Shown: positions 1 through 5,969, numbered from the stretch's first letter. The stretch is DNA of 10,775 bases from an uncultured Eubacteriales bacterium (GCA_902803185.1 CADCOV010000179.1:1-10775), one strand, 5' to 3'. Made by a program: numbers and translations. The notes: generated by a model not told the origin, from the letters alone.

Positions 1-597
1 GTGACGGCGGGCACCGCGGAGAAGCTCCTGGGCGGCGCCGCGGGGATCCTGGTGCCGGGCGGCTTTGGCGGCCGGGGCGTCGAGGGAAAGATCCAGGCGA
101 TCCGCTATGCCCGGGAGAACGACGTGCCGTTCCTGGGGCTGTGCCTGGGCATGCAGGCGGCGGTCATCGAGTTCGCCCGGGACGTCCTGGGGCTGGCGGA
201 CGCGGATTCCGGCGAGTTCTCCGAGACCAGCGAGAACAAGGTCATCGACCTGATGCCGGACCAGAAGGGGAACATCGACCTGGGCGGCACCATGCGGCTG
301 GGCGCCTACCCGTGCGTGGTCCGGGAGGGGAGCCGGATGGCGGCGGCCTACGGCACGGACCATGTGGCGGAGCGGCACCGGCACCGCTATGAGCTGAACA
401 ACGACTACCGGGAGGCCCTGGAGGCGGCGGGACTCAAGATCGTCGGCACCTCGCCGGACGGCCGGCTGGCGGAGGCGGTGGAGATCCCGGAGAAGCGGTT
501 CTTCCTGGCGGTCCAGTACCATCCGGAGTTCAAGTCCCGGCCGACCAAGGCCCACCCGCTGTTCAAAGCCTTTATCGCCGCGGCGTTGGAGAAATAA
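1..597 (+). CDS. pyrG: CTP synthase, C-terminal glutaminase domain (5'-truncated)
   Basis: CTP synthase makes CTP from UTP, ATP and glutamine in the cytoplasm. Only the last 198 residues are visible; the gene begins before the window, so the first GTG here is an internal codon. What remains is the class I glutamine amidotransferase domain. It shows the oxyanion region PGGFGGRG (about residues 19-26), the nucleophile elbow GLCLGMQ with the catalytic Cys at visible residue 48, the CTP-synthase-specific stretch around [12 protein letters not shown] and [17 protein letters not shown], and the catalytic His174 and Glu176 in YHPEF. Full-length family members are about 530-550 residues, so roughly the first 340 (the synthetase domain) are missing. 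It ends at TAA without a recognisable terminator before the next gene. Identification is very secure; it is a housekeeping gene and says little about its neighbours. Confidence 0.97.
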   Translation: MTAGTAEKLLGGAAGILVPGGFGGRGVEGKIQAIRYARENDVPFLGLCLGMQAAVIEFARDVLGLADADSGEFSETSENKVIDLMPDQKGNIDLGGTMRLGAYPCVVREGSRMAAAYGTDHVAERHRHRYELNNDYREALEAAGLKIVGTSPDGRLAEAVEIPEKRFFLAVQYHPEFKSRPTKAHPLFKAFIAAALEK

Positions 598-598
598 T

Positions 599-629
599 GT
601 GACCGGCCTCCTGTTTTCGGTAGTATACT
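599..629 (+). promoter_or_regulatory. Possible promoter for the serpin gene
   Basis: A good -10-like TATACT lies at 624-629 inside the palindrome AGTATACT (622-629), in the 84-base gap between pyrG and the serpin gene. The best -35 candidate, GTGACC at 599-604, matches TTGACA weakly and is 19 bases away. A promoter here is plausible because no closer one is visible, but read-through from pyrG cannot be excluded. Confidence 0.35.
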
Positions 630-681
630 GGTAAAGGGGTCATGACAGACCGAGTGTGGGACGAGAAAGGGAGGTCCGACA

Positions 682-2055
682 ATGAAGAAGAATATACATA
701 AGCGCGTTGCGGTCCTGCTGGTTTTGCTGCTGGCGTTCACCGCTTTGCTCAGCGGCTGCGCCAGTGGAAGCAGCGGCGGAGAGCAGCCTGTGGAGAAGCC
801 GGAGAGCAAACTGGCGCTGGTGCAGGCCCAGTTCCCGGAGCAGGTCCGGGACCCGATGGCGGATTCCAAGGACGGATCGGACATCGACTGGGATCAGTAT
901 GAGGCCTGGAGCGATGACCTGTACAAGCGGATGGAGGCACAGCAGAAGAACGGCGCCGGGGCGCAGGCCTTCGCGGCGGACACGATGCCTTTGTTCCTGA
1001 TCGGGGACGGGGAGAACCGGGCCTACTCGCCGCTGAACGTCTATTTCGCGCTGGCGCTGCTGGCGGACATCGCCAGCGGGGACAGCCAGGCCCAGATCCT
1101 CACCGCCCTCCACGCGGATTCCCTGGCGGACCTGCAGGAGAAGGCACCGGCCCTGTGGCAGGCCTGCTACCGGGATGACGGCCAGAGCAAGAACATCCTG
1201 GGCAACTCCCTGTGGCTGTCGGATGAGTGGGAGTTCAACGAAAAACTTCTGCAGCAGGCGGGAGAAAGATATTTCGCCGACGCCTATCGCGGCAAGATGG
1301 GATCCCAGGAGATCAATGACCTCTTCCACGAGTGGCTGGACAAGATGACCGGCGGCCTCCTCACCGAGCAGATCGAAGCCCTGAAGCTGGATCCGGACAT
1401 CGTGATGGCTTTGGCTTCCACGATCTACTATAAGGCGGGCTGGGAGGAATCCTTCCCGGCGGAGGAGACGAAGGACGATACCTTCCACGCGGAGAGCGGG
1501 GACGAGACCGTGCCGTTCATGCATATGACGGAATCCGGGACCCTGTTCACCGGCACTCACTTCACGGCAGTGATGAAGAGGCTGTCCGACGGCGGCCGCA
1601 TGCTCCTGATGCTGCCGGCAGAGGGGTATACGCCGGAGGATCTGATGGAGGATCCGCAGGCGGTGGCCTTCCTGGCCGGAGACCTGGAGCAGGCGGGCTA
1701 CGAGTCCGGCGACCTGGTGCTGTCGATCCCGAAGTTCGACGTCACCGGCGAGTTCGACCTGATCGGGTACCTGAGAGACCTGGGGATCACCGACGTGTTC
1801 TCCCCGGACGCGGCGGACTTCAGCGAACTGTCCGAGAAGCGGATCTACGTGTCCAAAGCACAACACGACGCCCGTGTCAAGATCGATGAAGAGGGTGTCG
1901 AAGCGGCGGCCTTCACCGTCATGATGATGGAGGCGGCGGGCGCCTGGGAACCGCACTACATCGAGTTCACCCTGGATCGGCCGTTCCTGTTCTCCGTGAA
2001 CAGCGGCGCGGGGATCCCGCTCTTCACCGGCGTGGTCCATCACCCGGCAGCCTGA
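682..2055 (+). CDS. Serpin family protease inhibitor, secreted lipoprotein
   Basis: A 457-residue serpin: inhibitory members trap serine or cysteine proteases by inserting their cleaved reactive loop into a beta sheet. Residues 1-26 are a lipoprotein signal peptide with lipobox LSGC (lipidated Cys26), so the mature protein should be anchored outside the cytoplasmic membrane. A Gly/Ser- and charge-rich linker of about 80 residues precedes the serpin fold. Visible serpin signatures are GEN-x-x-YSPLNV (near residue 112), NSLWL, INDLFHEWLDKMTGGLL, the breach stretch YVSKAQHDARVKIDEEG, and the C-terminal signature FTLDRPFLF with GIPLFTGVV. The hinge EEGVEAAA (Gly405 = P15) is of the inhibitory type. 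Counting 15 residues places P1 at Ala419 and P1' at Gly420. The start is supported by GGGAGG at 669-674, seven bases before the ATG. The gene stands alone between pyrG and the transporter promoter. Target protease is unknown. Confidence 0.93.
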   Translation: MKKNIHKRVAVLLVLLLAFTALLSGCASGSSGGEQPVEKPESKLALVQAQFPEQVRDPMADSKDGSDIDWDQYEAWSDDLYKRMEAQQKNGAGAQAFAADTMPLFLIGDGENRAYSPLNVYFALALLADIASGDSQAQILTALHADSLADLQEKAPALWQACYRDDGQSKNILGNSLWLSDEWEFNEKLLQQAGERYFADAYRGKMGSQEINDLFHEWLDKMTGGLLTEQIEALKLDPDIVMALASTIYYKAGWEESFPAEETKDDTFHAESGDETVPFMHMTESGTLFTGTHFTAVMKRLSDGGRMLLMLPAEGYTPEDLMEDPQAVAFLAGDLEQAGYESGDLVLSIPKFDVTGEFDLIGYLRDLGITDVFSPDAADFSELSEKRIYVSKAQHDARVKIDEEGVEAAAFTVMMMEAAGAWEPHYIEFTLDRPFLFSVNSGAGIPLFTGVVHHPAA

Positions 2056-2065
2056 AAACTTCGGG

Positions 2066-2094
2066 TTGCGTGCAGGAAGGTTATCGGATATAAT
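2066..2094 (+). promoter_or_regulatory. Sigma-70/sigma-A type promoter for the ABC importer operon
   Basis: TTGCGT at 2066-2071 and a perfect TATAAT at 2089-2094 are separated by 17 bases, the ideal spacing. Transcription should start near 2101, leaving a leader of about 190 bases before the binding-protein gene. It is the best promoter in the window. No clear Fur- or DtxR-type operator overlaps it. Confidence 0.8.
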
Positions 2095-2100
2095 AGGGGC

Positions 2101-2235
2101 TGCATCGGAAAGGTCCGACCGTGAAGAGGCTCTGAGCGGAAGGAGATGGAAGAGGCAGCCGGAGGGACCCGGTCGGTCCCTGCCCTCATGCGCATTCTAT
2201 CCCCGTCGGAAGACCCGGCGGGGTTTTTCGTTTTT
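2101..2235 (+). promoter_or_regulatory. Structured attenuator-like leader, riboswitch class not recognised
   Basis: The first roughly 135 bases after the predicted transcription start contain two hairpins and then an intrinsic terminator, all before the binding-protein gene. Hairpin 1 is TCGGA (2105-2109), loop AAGG, TCCGA (2114-2118). Hairpin 2 is AGGGACC (2163-2169), loop CGGTC, GGTCCCT (2175-2181). Between them is a purine-rich stretch (2121-2160) without strong pairing. Because the terminator is downstream of the promoter, it must act on the importer transcript, so a conditional antiterminator is likely. I looked for cobalamin (GCCACTG box), TPP, glycine, yybP-ykoY and T-box signatures and found none. 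A ligand, if any, cannot be named; a metal or cofactor would fit the importer. Confidence 0.45.
2201..2235 (+). terminator. Intrinsic terminator/attenuator before the ABC importer
   Basis: CCCCGTCGG (2201-2209) pairs with CCGGCGGGG (2215-2223) over nine base pairs including one G-U, around the five-base loop AAGAC. TTTTT (2224-2228) and a second TTTTT (2231-2235) follow. It would end transcripts from the promoter at 2066-2094 and also any read-through from the serpin gene. Confidence 0.85.
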
Positions 2236-2291
2236 GACGGACCGGCGCCTTCCGATGCGGTCAACATTTTATCAAAGAAAGGAAAACTGAC

Positions 2292-3479
2292 ATGAAGAAA
2301 GCACTTGTCCTGCTCCTCAGCCTGCTGCTGGCGTTGTCGCTGCTGGCCGGCTGCGGGAACAAAGAGGAGGCTTCCGAACCGGAAGTGGAAGAAACCGAAG
2401 CTGAAGAGACCGAGGATACCGAAGAGGCGGAAGAGCCGGCGGAGATCCCGGAGGAAGTTACCGTCACAGACCATGCCGGCCGCGAGGTCACCGTTCCGAC
2501 GAACCCTGAGAAGGTGGTCGTCCTGGACATCCTGCCGCTGCCGTCCGTCCTGACGGTCTATCTGGACTCCTGCGAGAGCATCCTCGCCATGGAGCCGGCC
2601 AGCATGGCCGCCGCGAAGACCGGCGTCCTGGGGCAGCTCTATCCGGAGGTCCTGAACGTGAATACCGAGATCATGGAAGGCGAAGACGTGAACATCGAGA
2701 CCCTGGTCTCCCTGGAGCCGGAACTGGTCTACTATAACGCGGGCAATACGGAGCTGGCGGAGAAGCTGGAGAACGCTGGCCTCACCGCCGTAGGGTTCTC
2801 CCCGACCAAGTGGCACTTTGACGCCATCCAGACCTTCAACGAGTGGATCGCCCTGCTGGACCAGATCTATCCGGGCAGAGCCGAAGGCGCTGAGGCGACG
2901 GTCGCCGACTATGCCAACGCCGTCTACAGTGAGATCCAGGAGAAGACCGCCGGCATCGCCGACGAGGACAAGCAGAAGGTCCTCTTCCTGTTCCAGTATG
3001 ACGAGAACAACATGATCACCTCCGGCGTGAACTTCTTCGGCCAGTGGTGGTGCGACGCCGTCGGCGCTGTGAACGCGGCCAACGAAGTGGCGGCGGAGAA
3101 GTCCAACGCGGTCATCACCATGGAGCAGGTCTACGCCTGGGATCCGGACGTGATCATCATCACCAACTTCACGCCGACCCAGCCGCAGGATCTCTATGAC
3201 AACGCCATCGGCGACGACGACTGGAGCACCGTCAAAGCGGTCCAGGATCACAGAGTCTACAAGATGCCGATGGGCACCTACCGCACCTACACCCCGAGCA
3301 CCGACACGCCGCTGGCGCTGAAGTGGATGGCCCAGGCCGTCTATCCGGAAGTGTTCGCGGATTACGACATCAGAAGCGACGTCAAGGATTACTACAAGAC
3401 CCTGTTCGGCGTCGAGCTGACCGATGAGCAGGTCGAGGCCATGTTCAAGCCGAACAACCCGACCGGAAGCTGGGATTGA
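2292..3479 (+). CDS. ABC importer substrate-binding lipoprotein (iron-complex/cobalamin class)
   Basis: A 395-residue class III periplasmic-type binding protein (FhuD/BtuF/FecB-like) that should capture a metal complex outside the cell and hand it to the permease. Residues 1-21 are a lipoprotein signal peptide with lipobox LAGC (Cys21). A very acidic spacer follows (about residues 25-55, 17 of 31 Glu). The domain starts at VTVTDHAGREVTVPTNPEKVVVL, typical of the family, continues with NIETLVSLEPELVYY, and has WDPDVIIITNF and VKAVQDHRVYKMPMG in the C-terminal lobe. AAGGA at 2279-2283 gives an eight-base spacing to the ATG. It is the first gene of the importer operon, after an attenuator-like leader. 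The ligand cannot be read from the sequence: siderophore or other iron chelate, haem, cobalamin, or oxyanions such as molybdate (some class III proteins bind these) are all open. Confidence 0.9.
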   Translation: MKKALVLLLSLLLALSLLAGCGNKEEASEPEVEETEAEETEDTEEAEEPAEIPEEVTVTDHAGREVTVPTNPEKVVVLDILPLPSVLTVYLDSCESILAMEPASMAAAKTGVLGQLYPEVLNVNTEIMEGEDVNIETLVSLEPELVYYNAGNTELAEKLENAGLTAVGFSPTKWHFDAIQTFNEWIALLDQIYPGRAEGAEATVADYANAVYSEIQEKTAGIADEDKQKVLFLFQYDENNMITSGVNFFGQWWCDAVGAVNAANEVAAEKSNAVITMEQVYAWDPDVIIITNFTPTQPQDLYDNAIGDDDWSTVKAVQDHRVYKMPMGTYRTYTPSTDTPLALKWMAQAVYPEVFADYDIRSDVKDYYKTLFGVELTDEQVEAMFKPNNPTGSWD

Positions 3480-3486
3480 TGAGAAC

Positions 3487-3507
3487 GCCGCCCCTTCAAG
3501 GGGCGGC
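3487..3507 (+). other. Intercistronic hairpin between binding protein and permease genes
   Basis: GCCGCCCC (3487-3494) and GGGGCGGC (3500-3507) form a perfect eight-base-pair stem around TTCAA. No T-run follows, so it is not a standard terminator. In known binding-protein operons, hairpins at this position protect the upstream mRNA from 3' exonucleases or cause partial termination, giving more binding protein than permease. That role is inferred here from position and stability. Confidence 0.75.
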
Positions 3508-3524
3508 AACAGTAAGGTGACACC

Positions 3525-4535
3525 TTGGATACCAGAAAGCGCTTTTACATTTGGATGACCGCCTCCGCCGCCCTGCTCCTGGCAGGGGCGGCGCTGGCTC
3601 TGTGCGCGGGACGGTTCCCGATCCCGCTGGCCGAGATCGGGAAAGAATTCTTCGGTGCCGGCAGCGGGATGAAGAACGTCCATACCGTGCTCTTCAACAT
3701 CCGCGTTCCCCGGATCCTGCTGGCGATGCTGGTGGGGGCGGGCCTCGCGGTGGCGGGCGCGGCGTTCCAGAGCCTGTTCGGGAACCCGCTGGCCACGCCT
3801 GATACCCTGGGCACCGCCAACGGCGCCGCCTTCGGCGCCGCCCTGGCGATCCTGCTGGGAGCCGGTTCCCTCGGCGTACAGTTCGCCGCCCTCGCCTTCG
3901 GCATCGGGGCGGTGCTTCTGGTGTTTTTGGTGACGAGAAGGGCGGCGGGCGACGGCCGGCCGTCCATGATCATGGTGGTCTTGGGAGGCCTGGTGATCAG
4001 CTCCCTGTTCTCCGCCCTCACCACTTTGGTCAAATACGTGGCGGATCCCCAGGACGTGCTGCCGGTCATCACCTTCTGGCTGATGGGCAGCTTCTCCGGC
4101 GCCACGAGGCGGGCCCTGCTTTTGGGGCTGCCGCTGATCGGCGGCGGGACCGCGCTTCTGGTCCTGCTCCGGCACCGGCTGAACGCCCTCTCCCTCTCCG
4201 AGGATGAGGCGAAATCCCTGGGCGTGGATCTCCCGCTGACCCGGGGCCTGGTCATCTTCGCGGCCTCCGCGGTCACGGCGGCTGCGGTGGCCCTCTGCGG
4301 CGTCATCGGCTGGGTGGGGCTCCTGGTGCCCCACATCGCCCGGATGGTGCTGGGCAACGACAACAGCCGGGTGATCCCGGCGTCCCTGACCGGAGGCGCC
4401 CTGTTCATGCTGGCCACGGATACGGTGGCCCGCTGCGCCACCGAAGCGGAGATCCCGGTGGGGATCCTGACGGCGGTGATCGGCGCGCCGGTCTTCATCG
4501 CGGTGCTGAGAAAGACAGGAGGGATACGGGGATGA
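3525..4535 (+). CDS. FecCD/BtuC-family ABC importer permease
   Basis: A 336-residue polytopic membrane protein, the usual length for the BtuC/FhuB/FecCD family, in which two copies form the channel of a type II importer. About nine or ten hydrophobic segments are visible. Family motifs are RVPRILLAMLVGAGLAVAGAAFQ, NPLATPDTLGTANGAAFGA (Asn87 onward), the cytoplasmic coupling region with SLSEDEAKSLGV, GVIGWVGLLVPHIARM (Gly259 onward), and the closing EIPVGILTAVIGAPVFI. The start is TTG at 3525, chosen because AAGGTGA at 3514-3520 is correctly placed and the resulting N-terminus is a normal short basic stretch before the first helix. It lies 45 bases after the binding protein gene, with the hairpin between, and its stop overlaps the ATPase start by four bases (ATGA), pointing to translational coupling. 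Substrate is undetermined. Confidence 0.93.
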   Translation: MDTRKRFYIWMTASAALLLAGAALALCAGRFPIPLAEIGKEFFGAGSGMKNVHTVLFNIRVPRILLAMLVGAGLAVAGAAFQSLFGNPLATPDTLGTANGAAFGAALAILLGAGSLGVQFAALAFGIGAVLLVFLVTRRAAGDGRPSMIMVVLGGLVISSLFSALTTLVKYVADPQDVLPVITFWLMGSFSGATRRALLLGLPLIGGGTALLVLLRHRLNALSLSEDEAKSLGVDLPLTRGLVIFAASAVTAAAVALCGVIGWVGLLVPHIARMVLGNDNSRVIPASLTGGALFMLATDTVARCATEAEIPVGILTAVIGAPVFIAVLRKTGGIRG

Positions 4536-5332
4536 GATTCGAAGCAGAAGCCCTGACCTTCTCCTATCCGAAGGGCAGCCCGGTGTTCCGGGATATCAGC
4601 ATCAAAGCGGAGGCGGGGGAGATCCTCTCCGTCCTGGGGCCGAACGGCGCCGGGAAGACCACCCTGCTCCGGTGCCTCCTGGGCTTCCTCAAGCCGGAGG
4701 GCGGCCGGGTGCTGATCGACGGGCAGGGCAGCGGGGAGATCCCCGCGAAGGAATTCTGGAAGCGGGCGGCCTACGTGCCCCAGGGCAGGGCCCAGGCTTT
4801 TCCGTACACGGTGGAGGAGACGGTGCTGATGGGCCGCTCCGCCTATCTGGGGCTGTTCCGCCAGCCGGGCCGGTCGGACCGGGAGGCGGCGGAGAGGGCC
4901 ATGGAGGCGGCGGGCGTCACCGCCCTCCGAAACAAGAGCTGCGCCGCCATCAGCGGCGGCGAGCTGCAGCTCACTTTGATCGCGAGAGCCCTGGCGGCGG
5001 AGCCGGAGATGCTGGTCATGGACGAACCGGAGACCGGCCTGGACTTCCGCAACCAGCTCGTGGTGATGGAGCTCATCGAGCGGCTGAGCCGGGAGAGGGG
5101 CCTCACCATTTTGTTCAACACCCACTATCCGGAGCACGCGGCGGCGGTCAGCGACCGGACCCTGCTGATGACGGGGGACGGCGGCGGGCTCTTCGGCACG
5201 CCGCAGGAGGTTCTGACGCCGGCCCACATGAAGCGGGCCTTCGGGGTGGAGATCTTCATGGAGGACCGGGAGATCGGCGGCAGGAGGTACACCTCCATCA
5301 TCCCGCTGCACCTCGCGGACGACGAAGGATGA
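4532..5332 (+). CDS. FepC/BtuD-family ABC importer ATPase
   Basis: A 266-residue cytoplasmic ATPase that powers the importer. All nucleotide-binding motifs are intact: Walker A GPNGAGKTT (36-44), Q-loop Gln84 in YVPQGRAQAF, ABC signature ISGGELQ (140-146), Walker B MLVMDE (160-165) followed by the D-loop ETGLD, and the H-loop His198 in FNTHYPEH. The signature starts with Ile rather than the usual Leu, a conservative change. The overall pattern, including TVEETVLMGRSAYLG, is that of iron-complex/cobalamin importers (FepC/BtuD). Its ATG overlaps the permease stop by four bases, so translation is probably coupled. The next gene starts 17 bases downstream and looks co-transcribed. Confidence 0.95.
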   Translation: MRFEAEALTFSYPKGSPVFRDISIKAEAGEILSVLGPNGAGKTTLLRCLLGFLKPEGGRVLIDGQGSGEIPAKEFWKRAAYVPQGRAQAFPYTVEETVLMGRSAYLGLFRQPGRSDREAAERAMEAAGVTALRNKSCAAISGGELQLTLIARALAAEPEMLVMDEPETGLDFRNQLVVMELIERLSRERGLTILFNTHYPEHAAAVSDRTLLMTGDGGGLFGTPQEVLTPAHMKRAFGVEIFMEDREIGGRRYTSIIPLHLADDEG

Positions 5333-5349
5333 CAGACAGGAGGCAAGAC

Positions 5350-5598
5350 ATGGAAGAGACGAGGATCGCGGTGGTCGCCATCGTGGTAGAGGACTTCGAC
5401 AGCGCGGAGGAGATCAATCACATCCTCCACGAGTACGGCCAGTACATCATCGGCCGGATGGGCATCCCGTACCGGGAGAAGAAGGTGAACCTGATCTCCG
5501 TGGCGATGGACGCGCCGGCGGACGCCATCAGCGCCATGACCGGAAAGCTCGGGAAGCTCGAAGGCGTCTCCGTCAAGACCGCCTACTCCAAGGCGTGA
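5350..5598 (+). CDS. TM1266-type putative iron-only hydrogenase system regulator (ACT-like)
   Basis: A small cytoplasmic protein of 82 residues. The stretch HEYGQYIIGRMGIPYREKK (27-45), then LISVAMDAPADAISAMTGKLG and a C-terminal GVSVKTAYSK, is highly characteristic of the TM1266 family, named after a Thermotoga protein and found in organisms with [FeFe]-hydrogenase, often beside the maturation genes hydE, hydF and hydG. The fold is ACT-like (beta-alpha-beta-beta-alpha-beta), usually a small-molecule or metal-responsive dimer; its molecular action is not established. Here no hydrogenase genes are visible; instead it follows the importer ATPase by 17 bases with AGGAGG at 5338-5343. That makes it the last gene of the importer operon and links the importer to hydrogenase or iron metabolism by context only. 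Confidence 0.88.
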   Translation: MEETRIAVVAIVVEDFDSAEEINHILHEYGQYIIGRMGIPYREKKVNLISVAMDAPADAISAMTGKLGKLEGVSVKTAYSKA

Positions 5599-5634
5599 CG
5601 GAAGATTTCAGTCAGTTAGCCGGCTAATTTCTGC

Positions 5635-5663
5635 TTGCAGGAACCGCATCCGGATGGTAGATT
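5635..5663 (+). promoter_or_regulatory. Candidate promoter for the glycine cleavage operon
   Basis: TTGCAG (5635-5640) and TAGATT (5658-5663) have 17-base spacing, with three and four consensus matches. A better -10 match, CATAAT at 5702-5707, sits closer to the riboswitch but lacks a -35 partner. One of these probably starts the leader transcript; the choice is uncertain. Confidence 0.35.
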
Positions 5664-5720
5664 ATAGAGGGGACGGAAAGCCCTTTTGGTTTTTCGTGCC
5701 GCATAATCGAATAGATATCG

Positions 5721-5889
5721 GATGACTGGCCCGGGAGAGACCGCGGATACCGCGGCACCGAAGGGGAAGAAACTCTCAGGTAGAAGGATCGGGCCATGAC
5801 GACGCTCTGGAAAGGACGGGGAACCCCTGTCCACCGAAGGGGCAACCCGCCGCGGAGGGCGGGGAATCTCTCAGGTTTCTAACAGAGAC
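5721..5889 (+). promoter_or_regulatory. Tandem glycine riboswitch
   Basis: Two consecutive glycine aptamers lie directly upstream of the glycine cleavage operon. Aptamer 1: P1 GGCCCG (5728-5733) with CGGGCC (5790-5795), P2 GAGAG (5735-5739) with CTCTC, P3 CCGCGG-ATA-CCGCGG (5741-5755), then the hallmark CACCGAAGGGG (5756-5766) and CTCTCAGGTAGAAGGA. Aptamer 2: P1 CTCTG (5805-5809) with CAGAG (5883-5887), P3 GGACGGGG with CCCC-T-GTCC (5814-5832), CACCGAAGGGG (5832-5842), an extra stem CCCGCC/GGCGGG (5846-5863), and CTCTCAGG (5868-5875). The linker is about nine bases; the leader GATGA (5721-5725) with the linker TGACGACG could form the known leader-linker kink-turn. The 3' strand of aptamer 2 P1 is also part of the terminator's 5' arm, so glycine binding should block termination (an ON switch), as in known gcvT riboswitches. 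Confidence 0.95.
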
Positions 5890-5932
5890 GGACAGTCCTC
5901 GGGAGAGGACCGCCTGTCTCTGTACTTTTTTT
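5882..5932 (+). terminator. Riboswitch-controlled intrinsic terminator
   Basis: ACAGAGAC (5882-5889) pairs with GTCTCTGT (5916-5923), and GTCCTC (5895-5900) with GAGGAC (5905-5910) around GGGA. The intervening GGACA/CGCCT pairs partly. Seven T residues follow at 5926-5932. The first arm overlaps P1 of the second glycine aptamer, so the hairpin and the ligand-bound aptamer exclude each other. Confidence 0.92.
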
Positions 5933-5969
5933 GTCCGCGGCATCGGCGGACAAGCGCAAGGAGGATTTT

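Noticed and set aside
1..597. A complete small amidotransferase starting at the first GTG
   Set aside because: The sequence is the C-terminal domain of CTP synthase and the frame is open to the window edge, so it is a truncated pyrG.
2101..2235. Cobalamin, TPP, T-box or yybP-ykoY identity for the importer leader
   Set aside because: The defining boxes of these classes are absent by eye; only generic hairpins and the terminator are seen, so I left the class open.
2066..2290. A 74-codon + strand frame in the importer leader
   Set aside because: Its TTG start is the promoter's -35 element, it has no ribosome binding site and its translation resembles no protein; it spans the promoter and terminator.
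4672..5598. A 308-codon frame ending with the regulator gene
   Set aside because: Its first two thirds are a shadow of the ATPase gene; only the part from ATG 5350, which has its own ribosome binding site and family match, is real.
5616..5634. Intrinsic terminator after the TM1266-type gene
   Set aside because: The palindrome gives only a short weak stem in RNA, and the following TTTCTGCTTG is not a proper T-run.
5931..5969. Upstream TTG start for the GcvT-SHMT fusion adding 13 residues
   Set aside because: It lies in the terminator T-run, lacks a ribosome binding site, and would extend the T-protein N-terminus beyond the family norm; ATG 5970 has AAGGAGGA in front.
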